A stretch of DNA of 38,963 nucleotides from a virus. Made by a program: the position numbers and the translations under genes. Under the pieces are notes generated by a model. That model worked only from the letters and a program-made list of their open reading frames with translations, was not told the DNA's origin and did no database searches. This document shows, piece after piece, positions 8,727-19,900 of the stretch. Every line of letters begins with the position of its first letter. The stretch's first letter is position 1. The DNA is taken from IMG/VR virus record IMGVR_UViG_3300010885_051447, positions 1 to 38,963 of that record; one strand, written 5' to 3'.

Positions 8727-9214
8727 TGGACATATTTGAAGAGATATTGAGTAAAATCGAAAATATGACAGTTACCACTGAGGATTTCGATGCCCTTATA
8801 AATGATAGTATAGCTTCATCTGTACAAGAAAGAATACGACGGCGCACACAAGTTAACGCTACCAAATCGCACATCGATCGAGATGGCCACCAGCCATTGC
8901 GTACCCCGACATTTGATAGCCGGGTCAAGCCAAAGCGAAAGCCAAAGAATAAACAAAATCACGGTAGAGGTAAGCTAGGCAGAAAACATAGTTCCAAGAC
9001 CATCCAAGCCATGCATGAAGACAAAAAAGAGCCTGAAGCCAAAGCAGACACATTGTACTTTGAAAAAGCGAAAAAAATATCAGAGCTAATTAAAGACAAA
9101 AAGATAATTCTCGATCTGATCGAGCACCGATTAATCGATTCAAATTTTGCTTACGCTATTTTAAAAGAGCTAGACACAGACCCCAAACCGAACGATAAAA
9201 AAGAACATGAGTGA
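8726..9214 (+). CDS. Unknown small basic protein
   Basis: A 162-residue protein whose start overlaps the sigma stop (TAATG). The N-terminus is acidic and helical. Residues about 60-95 are very basic (KPKRKPKNKQNHGRGKLGRK), suggesting nucleic-acid or polymerase binding. Residues about 110-150 form one or two amphipathic helices, and the C-terminus is charged. It lies between the late sigma gene and the terminase genes. In T4-like phages a late co-activator (gp33) works with gp55, and this protein occupies a plausible place for such a partner, but no gp33 motif is recognisable, so the role is left open. Confidence 0.7.
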   Translation: MDIFEEILSKIENMTVTTEDFDALINDSIASSVQERIRRRTQVNATKSHIDRDGHQPLRTPTFDSRVKPKRKPKNKQNHGRGKLGRKHSSKTIQAMHEDKKEPEAKADTLYFEKAKKISELIKDKKIILDLIEHRLIDSNFAYAILKELDTDPKPNDKKEHE

Positions 9215-9707
9215 AGAATTAGACGCATTATTTCAAGAACTTGATGATGAGTCAGACGAGCCCAATGACGCTTTGAATATACCAGAAGCATCAGAAAAAA
9301 AAGCTCCAGAGCAACCGATTATACTGAAAGCAGAGCCACAGAGCCCGCCAGTCGATGTCATAAAATATCATGCAAAGCTAGACATCGTAACAGAAGAAGT
9401 GTTGACAGCCTGCAAGCAAGACAGAGCAGAAATCCAAGAAGTCGTTAACTTAATGTTCGACGAAATACGAGAAGACAGGGATAACGGACGAATCCCCTCA
9501 CGTGGGTACACGGATAATCTGACTAAGCTTTTAGAAACTAAAGCTAATGTCAATATGATGGCTGTCAAGATAATGGAAGTAAATGCGAAGATGCTGGCTG
9601 CGACAAAGGCAGGTTCATTAACCGTTAATAATAATAATTTGAACATTGCTACAGGCGACGATTACCTTAAAGACATTCTAGCAAATCCGATGGATGACGA
9701 ATATTGA
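9207..9707 (+). CDS. Terminase small subunit, T4 gp16-like
   Basis: Predicted DNA-recognition subunit that loads the large terminase for packaging. It is 166 residues (T4 gp16 is 164). It has an acidic N-terminus, a central helical region (about 55-130, consistent with a coiled-coil oligomerisation core) and a C-terminal segment NNNNLNIATGDDYLKDIL. That segment resembles gp16 in its order of an Asn-rich strand, 'NIQNATVF' and an acidic end. It lies immediately before the large terminase, as gp16 precedes gp17, and overlaps the previous gene by 8 bases. The assignment depends on position, length and a weak resemblance. Confidence 0.62.
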   Translation: MSEELDALFQELDDESDEPNDALNIPEASEKKAPEQPIILKAEPQSPPVDVIKYHAKLDIVTEEVLTACKQDRAEIQEVVNLMFDEIREDRDNGRIPSRGYTDNLTKLLETKANVNMMAVKIMEVNAKMLAATKAGSLTVNNNNLNIATGDDYLKDILANPMDDEY

Positions 9708-9714
9708 GGAATGA

Positions 9715-11703
9715 ATGGCACTAGATAAACACCAGTTAGAAGCTGTCAAGCGGTGCCAGAAATCATGTTCATGGTTTCTTAGAAACTTCGGCAAGATCAA
9801 ACACCCGATGGCTGGAATAATTCCATTCAATGTTTTCAACTATCAAAAGCATGCTTTAAAATGCTTTAGAACAAATAGATTTAACATATTCAAAAAATGT
9901 AGACAAGTAGGCGCTTCAAAAATCGCTGGAGGTTTCGCGTTATGGTACGCGATGTTTCAAAATAATAAAACCATTCTTATCGTCTCTCGCCGAAACGAAG
10001 ATGCAATGGGTTTTCTACGAGAGCAGATCATGTTCCCCTTCAACCATCTACCCGAATGGATGAAGGAACACTGGAAGCCGGTGAAGCAAACAGAACACGA
10101 AGTGATCTTCCCTAACGGGTCGAGAATAAGCAGTCTGACAAGCCATCCTGACGTTATGCGCTCAAACAGTTCCTCGTTAAACATTATCGACGAAGCAGCG
10201 TTCATCCAAGGCATGGATGAAATGTGGGCGTCAGCAGCTCCCACATTAAACATGGGTGGTAGTGTTATAGCAATCAGCACCACTGCTGGTATCGGCGGAT
10301 GGTACTGGAATACTTGGGTAGATGCGGAAGCTGGCTTAAATAGCTGGAACCCAATTGTGATAAATTGGTGGGATATGGACTGGGTCATCAAATATGTGGA
10401 CCCGTTAAGCAAAAAAGATGTGAGGATCTGTCCGATAGACGGAATTCGCCCATGTAAAAATTCAGATGAGATTAAAAAATATGGCCCCTATTGGTCCCCA
10501 TGGTTAGAGCACCAGTATCAGAATCTTGTCTCAGAAGGTGAAGCCTGGAAATTCGAACAGGAAATCCTCGCATCCTTTGTTGGTAGCGGCAATACCGTTT
10601 TAGATAAAGAGGTCCTGTCGCTTATATCGACGACTGTTCGAGACCCAGAGACACGAGTTAAAGGGACCCAGGTTTACATCCACCCTGTAACAGGCCAATC
10701 CGAAGCGCAGGATTTCGAATTTGATGACGCAGATCAGGGGCTCTGGATCTTTAAGAAACCGGTAATCGCTCTACCAGAAAAACGAATAAATGGCAAGATA
10801 GTAGACCCAGGCCAAGGCGCTCACACTTACGTTATGGGTGTCGATATTTCAACAGGCAAAGGCCGTGACTATAGCGCAATAGAGGTGTTCGACTTGGAGG
10901 AGCAAGAACAAGTAGCTGAATTCATGGCTCGTGTTCTACCAAGAGAATTAGTAAAATATGTCGACAGAATAGGACGCTATTATAATAATGCTGTGGCTGT
11001 CGTAGAACGTAACAACGGCGGAGACATTGTTATTGATAGTCTTAGATATGATGTGAACTACCCCAAGCTTTGGAGGAAAAAAGACATAAATGACAAACCC
11101 GTACCCCAAAGCGGAACACGAAGAAAGCAACGAGCGCTAAAAGTATCGCATTACGGTTATAACACAAGCAATGCCAGTAAGGCTATTCTTAACAAGTACT
11201 TGACTGATTGTATTCGAGCTAATCCAGAAGAAACATGGAAGATCTACAGCAAGAGATTGTATAAACAGCTGCAGATCTACGTCAGGAAAAGAGATAGGTC
11301 TGGCAGAGACACCGGCAGGACTGAGGCAGAAGACGGTGCTGGCAACTTCGATGACCTTGTGATGAGTACAGCTTTAGCACTTGTTGGTACAAGCGATGGT
11401 TTTGTGCTTGATGCTGGCAATATGATGCCTACGAATGGCAGCATTGATTTCACTAGCATGACTGGCCCGATGCTGTACGGCGATAGCGCTATGATTGATT
11501 ACCAGAAGAGCTTTATTGAGAAGGGTGGTCAGATGACTTTGATGCCGATGGCGCTTAGCCCAGAAGAGCTTCCTGAGACTGTGGCTTCTAGAGTTATCGA
11601 TGCTTATACGTTGCAGCTTGGAGCTATTCCTATAAGCCAGGGTAAGCCGATTGTCACCCCAAGAGATTATTTCTATACTAAAGCTCCTAAGAATAATAAA
11701 TAA
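9715..11703 (+). CDS. Terminase large subunit, T4 gp17-like
   Basis: Packaging motor ATPase and headful nuclease, 662 residues. The ATPase domain has a Walker A variant CRQVGASK (62-69), Walker B NIIDEAA (Asp159, Glu160) and the coupling motif STTAG (about residues 192-196). The C-terminal RNase H-like nuclease has GVDISTGKGRDYSAIEVFD (Asp377), VVERNNGGD (Glu431) and NFDDLVMSTALA (Asp546/547), the acidic triad expected from gp17. Two ATGs lie four bases apart in different frames, at 9711 and 9715; only 9715 is in frame. Composition changes to G/T-rich after about 11200. Confidence 0.95.
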   Translation: MALDKHQLEAVKRCQKSCSWFLRNFGKIKHPMAGIIPFNVFNYQKHALKCFRTNRFNIFKKCRQVGASKIAGGFALWYAMFQNNKTILIVSRRNEDAMGFLREQIMFPFNHLPEWMKEHWKPVKQTEHEVIFPNGSRISSLTSHPDVMRSNSSSLNIIDEAAFIQGMDEMWASAAPTLNMGGSVIAISTTAGIGGWYWNTWVDAEAGLNSWNPIVINWWDMDWVIKYVDPLSKKDVRICPIDGIRPCKNSDEIKKYGPYWSPWLEHQYQNLVSEGEAWKFEQEILASFVGSGNTVLDKEVLSLISTTVRDPETRVKGTQVYIHPVTGQSEAQDFEFDDADQGLWIFKKPVIALPEKRINGKIVDPGQGAHTYVMGVDISTGKGRDYSAIEVFDLEEQEQVAEFMARVLPRELVKYVDRIGRYYNNAVAVVERNNGGDIVIDSLRYDVNYPKLWRKKDINDKPVPQSGTRRKQRALKVSHYGYNTSNASKAILNKYLTDCIRANPEETWKIYSKRLYKQLQIYVRKRDRSGRDTGRTEAEDGAGNFDDLVMSTALALVGTSDGFVLDAGNMMPTNGSIDFTSMTGPMLYGDSAMIDYQKSFIEKGGQMTLMPMALSPEELPETVASRVIDAYTLQLGAIPISQGKPIVTPRDYFYTKAPKNNK

Positions 11704-11708
11704 AAATA
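11701..11708 (+). promoter_or_regulatory. Candidate gp55-type late promoter (-10 box TAAAAATA)
   Basis: TAAAAATA matches the T4 late -10 octamer TATAAATA at 7 of 8 bases and lies 25 bases upstream of the fibre ATG, overlapping the terminase stop. Support comes from similar octamers before other late genes and from the gp55-like gene, but the region is A/T-rich and chance matches are possible. Confidence 0.35.
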
Positions 11709-11733
11709 TAGTATCTAACATTTGGAGAGCGTT

Positions 11734-13953
11734 ATGGCACTGATTACAACCGATAGAGTCAAAGAAAACGCATCAGTGATTGGGTTTGGTGATGCTGTGT
11801 TGATTGGCAACCCAGCAGGGTTTAAGACTTTTTCTTCAGTTATGGCTATTGGAGACACATGTTATTATAGCATTGTCGATACAGGAACCGGATACTGGGA
11901 AACTGGTATCGGGACTCTTATAAATGTTAACTTATTACAGAGAACCACTGTTAAGACTAGCAGTTCTAACGATGATAAGGTGTCTTTTATTGCTGGCGAT
12001 AAGACTATTTCCCTTGCTCTGACTTCTGATCAGTTTGTTAACTTGGTAGCTGCCACACTTACTCAAAGTGATATTACTTCTCTGGTAGATGCTAGGTATG
12101 TGCAGTTAGACAATAATATAGCTCAGTCTGTAACAGGTAGCGGTACATTTGGTGTTGCTTCGAGTTCAGGGGTTAATGAAGCTTCTGTAGTTTGGGACTA
12201 CGCATTGGGAGTTGAATCGTCATATAGTGACGACACTTATATATCGACGTTTAATCTTAGGACAAATCAGTCTAGCTGGACTGTTCAAGATTTAGTTTCA
12301 AGCCAGAACATCAATGTGGTTTTAACTTCTACCAGTTTTGATCTTTTCTATAACGGCAACTATACTGAAACAGACGATTCAATTCTTACACGTAGTATGA
12401 TGGATGCCCGCTATATGGGTGCTACGGGTGGTCTCAGGGGCTCAACTGGCGTGCAGGGAGCCTCAGGTGTTGCTGGAACTACTGGAATTAGCGGGGCAAG
12501 TGGAGCATCCGGTGCAAGTGGAGCAACTGGGGTTCAAGGTACGACTGGTATTAGTGGAGCGACAGGGATAAGTGGAGCAACTGGTGCTATTGGATTAGTT
12601 GGGGCTACAGGGATAAGCGGCGCCACAGGGATAAGCGGCGCCACAGGGATAAGCGGCGCGTCTGGGGTTCAAGGTGCATCTGGGGTTCAAGGTGCATCTG
12701 GGGTTCAAGGAACGACTGGAATTAGTGGTGCAACAGGAATAAGCGGCGCATCTGGGGCATCTGGGGTTCAAGGTGCATCTGGGGCAGCTGGGGCTACAGG
12801 GATAGGTGGTGCAACAGGATTAAGCGGTGCATCTGGGGCTCAAGGTGCATCTGGGGCAGCTGGGGCTACAGGGATAGGTGGTGCAACAGGAATAAGCGGT
12901 GCATCTGGGGTTCAAGGTGCATCTGGGGCAGCTGGAGCTACAGGGATAGGTGGAGCAACAGGATTAAGCGGTGCATCTGGGGTTCAAGGTGCATCTGGGG
13001 TTCAAGGTGCATCTGGGGCCACTGGGGTTCAAGGAACGACTGGAATAAGCGGCGCTACTGGGGTTCAAGGCGCATCTGGGGTTCAAGGCGCATCTGGGGT
13101 TCAAGGCGCATCTGGGATTCAAGGCGCATCTGGGATTCAAGGAACGACTGGAATTAGTGGTGCAACAGGAATAAGCGGCGCTACTGGGGTTCAAGGAACG
13201 ACTGGGATTGGTGGTGCCACAGGAATAAGTGGAGCAACAGGAATAAGTGGTGCCTCTGGGGTTCAAGGAGCAACTGGGGTTCAAGGTGCATCTGGGGCAG
13301 CTGGGGCTTCAGGGATAAGCGGGGCAACAGGAATAAGCGGGGCAACAGGAATAAGTGGAGCGTCCGGTGCAAGCGGAGCAACTGGAGTTCGAGGAGCAAC
13401 AGGGATAAGCGGTGCAACTGGGGTTCAAGGTGCTTCGGGATCAGGCGTAGGTGGAACAACGGGAATCAGCGGTGCGTCTGGAGCAACAGGAGCAGCGGGA
13501 ACGACGGGGATAAGTGGTGCCTCAGGAGCCACGGGACCTGGTGGAGCTACGCTGGGTGCTAACAGCTTTACGGGTGCTCAGAATCTCCAGGACAACGAGC
13601 TGATCCGGGCTAAAATCCGGGACTACTCAGAAACGATCTCCAGCCCAACGATATCAGCTGGAACGCTGGTGCTAGACCTAGAAACATCTAACATCTTTGC
13701 GGTCTCGCTGAACGCAGCGATCACCACCTTGACGATCAGCAATCCTCCCGCCAACGGCAGCGGTGGGACATTTACTTTGATCTTTACTGCTGACGGCACA
13801 GCACGGGCAGTCACTTGGCCTGCAAGTATTAAATGGATGGGAGGCTTTGCTCCATCGATCACTAGTACATATGGCAAAGAGGACACGTTTGCCTTCTTCA
13901 GCCGAGATGGTGGAACATATTGGCATGGATACGTAGGAGGGCAGAATTTTTAA
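11734..13953 (+). CDS. Collagen-like tail fibre protein
   Basis: Probable structural host-contact protein of 739 residues. The N-terminal domain (about 1-105) begins MALITTDRVKENASVIGFGD and contains the GDTCYYSI...WETGIGTL pattern common at the start of phage baseplate and fibre proteins; this likely anchors it to the virion. Residues about 228-607 are Gly-X-Y collagen-like triplets (GIS, GAT, GAS, GVQ) with almost no proline, interrupted near the end by a GSGVGG break. The C-terminal domain (about 608-739) contains ITTLTISNPPANGSGG, and its end AFFSRDGGTYWHGYVGG is typical of fibre tips. The ATG with GGAGAG upstream is preferred to the in-frame TTG at 11722. Its stop overlaps the next start (TAATG). 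Confidence 0.88.
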   Translation: MALITTDRVKENASVIGFGDAVLIGNPAGFKTFSSVMAIGDTCYYSIVDTGTGYWETGIGTLINVNLLQRTTVKTSSSNDDKVSFIAGDKTISLALTSDQFVNLVAATLTQSDITSLVDARYVQLDNNIAQSVTGSGTFGVASSSGVNEASVVWDYALGVESSYSDDTYISTFNLRTNQSSWTVQDLVSSQNINVVLTSTSFDLFYNGNYTETDDSILTRSMMDARYMGATGGLRGSTGVQGASGVAGTTGISGASGASGASGATGVQGTTGISGATGISGATGAIGLVGATGISGATGISGATGISGASGVQGASGVQGASGVQGTTGISGATGISGASGASGVQGASGAAGATGIGGATGLSGASGAQGASGAAGATGIGGATGISGASGVQGASGAAGATGIGGATGLSGASGVQGASGVQGASGATGVQGTTGISGATGVQGASGVQGASGVQGASGIQGASGIQGTTGISGATGISGATGVQGTTGIGGATGISGATGISGASGVQGATGVQGASGAAGASGISGATGISGATGISGASGASGATGVRGATGISGATGVQGASGSGVGGTTGISGASGATGAAGTTGISGASGATGPGGATLGANSFTGAQNLQDNELIRAKIRDYSETISSPTISAGTLVLDLETSNIFAVSLNAAITTLTISNPPANGSGGTFTLIFTADGTARAVTWPASIKWMGGFAPSITSTYGKEDTFAFFSRDGGTYWHGYVGGQNF
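12415..13554 (+). repeat. Collagen-like Gly-X-Y coding repeat array
   Basis: About 1.1 kb of in-frame 9-bp-based units encode roughly 125 Gly-X-Y triplets. Larger blocks recur almost exactly, for example GGTGCATCTGGGGTTCAA and GGGATAAGCGGCGCCACA, showing expansion by unequal recombination or slippage. Confidence 0.92.
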
Positions 13954-16900
13954 TGCTTGCAAATATTGGCAGAAATGCAAAAAAGGCTGCCGGTCGTGGT
14001 GGTACTATTGGCAACATAAGCCTCGATTATCTGATTGTCGCTGGTGGTGGATCTGGGGGATCAGGATCGGGTTTTAACGCTGCTGGTGGAGGTGGAGGTG
14101 CTGGAGGCGTTCTGCAAGGTGCTGTCAGCATAAGCGTAGGCGACACTTATACATTGACAGTTGGTAATGGTGGTGCTACCGCTGCACCGTTTGCCTTGGG
14201 AAACAATGGCACAAATTCGGTTTTTAATACGCTTGTGGCAATCGGTGGTGGTGCTGGAGCAAGCCATACGGTACAAGGGCAGTCGCCAAATAATATTGCC
14301 GGATCAGCTGGTGGATCAGGTGGTGGTGGATCGGGATCAACTGATCTGGGTGGAGTTGGAGGTGCTGGTGGTGCTGGAACTGCTGGGCAAGGTAATAACG
14401 GTAGTGCTGGAGCTAACGATCAGCCTTTAAGCGGTGGTGGCGGTGGTGGTGCTGCTACTGCTGGAGTCGCGGCTGCTACTGGTAATGGGGCGAGGGCTGG
14501 GTCGGGCGGTGCTGGCATCTTGTCGAACATTACTGGCACTCCGATTTATTATGGCGGCGGCGGTGGCGGCGGAATTTACAGTTACTATAATACGCCTTAT
14601 ATCGGTGCTTTGCCTGGTCTTGGTGGCATCGGAGGTGGTGGCAACGGTTCAGGGAATTATTCAAATGCTGGTGCAGATGGGACAGCAAATACAGGTGGTG
14701 GGGGTGGGGGTGGTACTACTAACGACCCAATTCTCTCACCTAGCGGCACAAACGGTGGTGCTGGTGGATCTGGTATAGTAGTTTTACGGTGTTCGAGTGC
14801 TTTTGAGATAGCGGAAGCATCCGGGTTAAATTATTCGTCAGTATTGTCTGGCGGCTATAGGATATACTCGTTTTATAGCGGCACAGGAAATGTAACTTTT
14901 CAGTTTGCTAACACAGATCAATATTTTTCAACTGTTTCTCTGCTATTGTCAATGAACGGTCCCAACGGAAGTGCAACATTCGCCGATTCTGGACCGAATG
15001 CAATTGCGGTGACTCGAGTCGGCAACGCTCAAATATCCACAGCCCAGAGCAAGTATGGTGGTGCTAGTGCTTATTTTGATGGTAGCGGGGATTATCTGTC
15101 AATGGCAAGCAATCCTTTGTTTAATTTTGGGACTGGTGATTTTACTATTGAATTATGGGTAAACCTGCCTAATGATAACGTAGACTATTCTCTTGTAAGC
15201 GGATCAGCCAATGGAAATATGGACTTTCGGCGGGAATCGAATGGTAAACTATCACTAGGCAGGGCGGCTGTAGCCTGGGACGCGAATTCTTCTGTAATGA
15301 GCATTGCAAACCAATGGACGCACCTCGCAGCTTCTCGGTCTGGATCGACGTTGCGACTGTTTTGTAATGGAATCCAAATTTATTCGGGATCAAATTCGAT
15401 TTCGTACTCTGTTGCGAGCTTACAGATAGGTAGATCAACGGGCGTGAGTGATGTCGATCTAAGCGGCTATATAGACGATCTCCGCCTTTCCCGATTTGCT
15501 CGCTACATATCCAATTTTACTCCTCCCACATCCGCATTGCCAACAATTGCACCCTTCGCGGTTGGCGACCCTTATTATTCAGCCGTTTCTCTCCTGCTTA
15601 GTATGGATGGGACGGATGGTTCGACTACTTTTACGGACTCCGGGCCGAATGCGTTGACGGTGACTCCGAATGGAAATACACAGCTCAAAGCGACCGTGAG
15701 CAAGTTTGGCGGATCAAGTGCGTATTTTGACGGGACGGGAGATTATTTGTCAGTTGCGGCTAACGCAGCTATCGACCTGTCGTCTAGTGATTTCACAATT
15801 GAATTCTGGATTAGACCAGCTCCTAAGACTAATGCTGTGGACGCCGCTTTTGGGTATAGCAATTACGCTTGCATGTTTTATCACGATGGCGTGAATTGGA
15901 CTCTGGAACTTTCGTCAACTGGTTTTTCTAACCAGTTAGTAATATCTAGTCCAGTTACTTTGAATAACTGGCAACATATAGCGATTGTCAGGTATGGCAA
16001 TAGTATTGTTGTCTACAAGGATGGTGTATCATCGGCTACTGGTTCTTTCTCTGGTGCTGTTGCGACTTCAGGGAGAACCTTAAGAATTGGTGATAATGGC
16101 AACAGTCAAAACATTAACGGCTACATCGACGATTTCCGTATCTCTCTGTTCGCTCGCTATCTCTCAACGTTTACTCCTCCCACAGCAGCACTGCCAACAA
16201 CGGCATCATCCACGGTGGGAGACCCTTATTTTTCAGCCGTTTCACTGATGCTCAGTATGGACGGGACGAATGGATCGACTACGTTTACCGATAGCAGTTT
16301 AAATGCATTGACGGTTACGGCATCGGGCAACGCACAAATCAGCACGACTCAAAGCAAATACGGTGGTGCTAGTGCTTATTTTGATGGGACAGGAGACTGG
16401 CTAGATGTATCTGGAACAGGCATCGCAACTGCGTTCGGTTTAGGCGATTTTACGATTGAGTTTTGGTACTACCCTTTAACGGTGTCTGTACAGCAAAATC
16501 TTGTAGATAAAATCGGGTCGGCTTCAAATGCAATATACATGTCATCAGCAGGTGTTCTAAAGTATTATGTTGGTGCTGATAGGATCACTGGTTCAACCTT
16601 GTCTGCAAACACCTGGTATCACATCGCTTTAGCCCGGTATTCCGGTGCAACTAAGCTATATGTGAACGGCGTCCAGAGCGGGGCGAGTTACGCTGACGCA
16701 AACAATTACGCTCTCAATCCTAATAGTCCAAGAATTGGTGCCGCATTTAACAACACTGTTCCTGTGAACGGCTACATCGACGATTTCAGGATCTCTCTGT
16801 TCGCTCGCTACGTCTCCACGTTTACTCCTCCCACGGCAGCATTGCCAACACCCATATCATCCCCGGTTGGCGACCCTTACTACAGTGCTGTTTCGCTGAT

Positions 16901-19900
16901 GCTCAGTATGGATGGAACGGATGGATCGACCACTTTTACCGATAGCAGTTTAAATGCGTTCGCGGTGACTGCGACATCCGCGACTATATCGACGACACTG
17001 AGCAAGTATGGTGGATCATCAGCTTTCTTCAATGGTTCTTCAGGGTATTTGTCACTGACTGGGAACAGCTCGTTTCAATTTGGCACAGGCGATTTCACAA
17101 TTGAGATGTGGGTGTACATCTCTGCGAACGCAAGTAGTCAACAGACTTTCTTGGATACTAGAGGTGCAGCTACAGCAGCCCCAATTACCTTTGGGATTTA
17201 TCAGTCAAAACTAGCATTTTACGATGGCACGATGCGGCAGACATCTGCAACGGTTACAACCGGTCAATGGTATCATTTTGCGGCTAGCCGATCTGGTGGG
17301 AATCTACGGTTATTCATCGACGGAATAAGCTACTATAGCGCATCCAACACGACTGATATTACGACTGGAGCGAGCAGCATTTATGTTGGAAGAGGGTTTG
17401 ATGGGGCTGGGTACTATACAAACGGCTACATTGACGACCTCCGTATCTCACGATTCGCTCGCTACGTCTATGACTTCACGCCTCCCAACTCAGTTCTGCC
17501 AATAATCGCATCCTCCACGACTGCCGACCCATATTACAATTACACTTCGCTTCTGCTACGAATGGACGGAGAAAACGGATTAACAAACTTTGTGGATAGT
17601 GGGCCAAATGCAATAACGGTGACAGCGGTTGGGAATGCTCAGATCAGCACGGCACAGAGCAAATACGGTGCTAGTGCGTACTTTGATGGTAGCGGGGATG
17701 CTATCCAAATCCCATATTCCGCTGCACTTGACCTTACTTCTGGTGATTTCACAATCGAGGGATGGGTGTATTTTAACGCAGTCTCTGGAACCCCGACCAT
17801 TATTACTCCATTTGGTACTGGAACCAATTTTGGCGGCTGGGTGATCGTTCTTAACAGTAGTTCACAGTTTGCATTTTATTTAAGCACAAGCGTGAATGTG
17901 TGGAATTTGGCAAGCAATGTGCTGTTCTCTGCTACTGCCGCTGTCATTCGGACATGGTATCATTTTGCCTTAGTACGGAATGGCAGCACATTTACTCCAT
18001 ATTTAAACGGTATTGCTGGTACAACAACAACAAGTAGCTCTACCCTGTATCAAAACAGCACACCTCTGAAGATTGGTGCAGAGAAAGATAGCAATGTTTT
18101 TCCATTAAATGGCTATATCGACGATCTCCGCATCACCAAATACGCTCGCTACACATCAGCATTCACGCCCCCTGCAGCGGCATTGCCCACAACCGTACCT
18201 TCTACTGTGGCCGATCCTTACTACAATTACACATCGCTCCTGTTGCACATGGATGGGTCAGATACCTCAACAAACTTTGTAGATTCTGGGCCATCGGCTT
18301 TGACGGTGACTGCGGTAGGGAATGCCCAAATATCAACAACTCAGAGCAAGTATGGTGTAGCAAGTGCTTACTTTGATGGAACTGGAGATTACCTAGCAGT
18401 TACTGGCAATGCGTCTGCCTTTGCGTTCCCAAGCGACTTTACGGTCGAAGGCTTTGTCTATTTCTTAGCACTCCCTACAAACGGTAACTACGCTGGATTA
18501 TTCTTTGCACGTGGCGCATCTGCTGCTGCATCGGCTTTTCAATTCTACATTTTTAACAGCGTTGGAACATATAGGTTTGAAACCACAATATCGGTTGGAT
18601 CCACCGATTACGGAGGAACATACAATCTGCCATCAACGCCAACAACTGGAGTGTGGTATCATTTTGCTTTTGTACGATCTGGCAGTTCCGTTTCGGCTTA
18701 TTGGAATGGAGTACAGGCGGGAAGTGCAACAACTGCTTCTGGAACAACAAACACGCCTTCAACGCAAATCGCCATCGGGGGCAGAGGCACGCCTTACACA
18801 GGGTTGTATTTAAACGGCTACATAGACGAATTCCGAGTCACCAAATACGCTCGATACACCGCAGCATTCACCCCACCCACCGCAGCACTACCAGAATTCG
18901 CAGCCGGTACGGACAGATATTTTAGCAACGTGTCTCTACTCCTACATATGAACGGGGCCAACGGAAGCACGACATTCACGGATAACTCGTCAAATGTAAG
19001 AACAATCACTGCCGTAGGCAACGCCCAAATATCCACGACTCAATACAAGTTTAACGGATCATCAGCGTATTTTGACGGCACTGGAGACTACCTATCTCTT
19101 TCAGGCGGGATGCCCTCAGGCGCAGGCACCCCATTCACGATCGAGTGCTGGATCAGGCTGGACGACCTTGCAGACTACAGATCAATCACTCGCACTGCTG
19201 GAGGTCTTGACATAGGTGTTCAGGCCAACGGCCTCATCGGTTGCGACCAAACGTCCGTGGGTATTATAGCTAACTCGGCAACGGGTGTTATAACAGCAGG
19301 AACTTGGTATCACATTGCAGTCACCAGAGACACGTCGAATAACTACAAGATATACGTTAACGGCACACAAGTAGCATCTGGAACAAACGCTTTTAGCGTA
19401 ACAGCAGCCACAACAATCGGATACTCAGCCTACAGCGGATCGCACTTTTTCAAGGGCTACATCGACGATTTCCGAGTGACAAACGTGCTTCGGTACACGG
19501 CAACATTCGCACTACCAACAGCGGCACTGACAGATATCTATAACCCCTATACAGTGGCAGACCCATACTTCAGCTCGGTATCGCTCCTGCTGCACATGGA
19601 TGGCACGAACGCATCGACTAACTTTATCGACTCTGGGCCAAACGCACTGACTGTGACTGCTGCTGCTAATGCCCAAATATCAACGACCCAGATTAAATAC
19701 GGTTCGGCTTCAGGTTACTTTGACGGCACTGGAGACAGTTTGACGATTCCCGCTAACACGGCGTTAGCCCTTGGTACTGGAGATTACACGATTGAGGGGT
19801 GGTTTTATTCCCTGACATCCACCTACAGTTTACGGGGGATGATTGATTTTCGCACGGCGACGACAGGCACAAATGGTCTCATGCTTCGCGAAAACGATGG

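Noticed and set aside
12600-13450. CRISPR-like regular repetition
   Set aside because: Units are contiguous and in frame with a glycine every third codon, with no unique spacers.
12964-13459. Minus-strand open frames across the collagen array
   Set aside because: Low-complexity shadows of the Gly-X-Y repeats with no ribosome binding site or domain.
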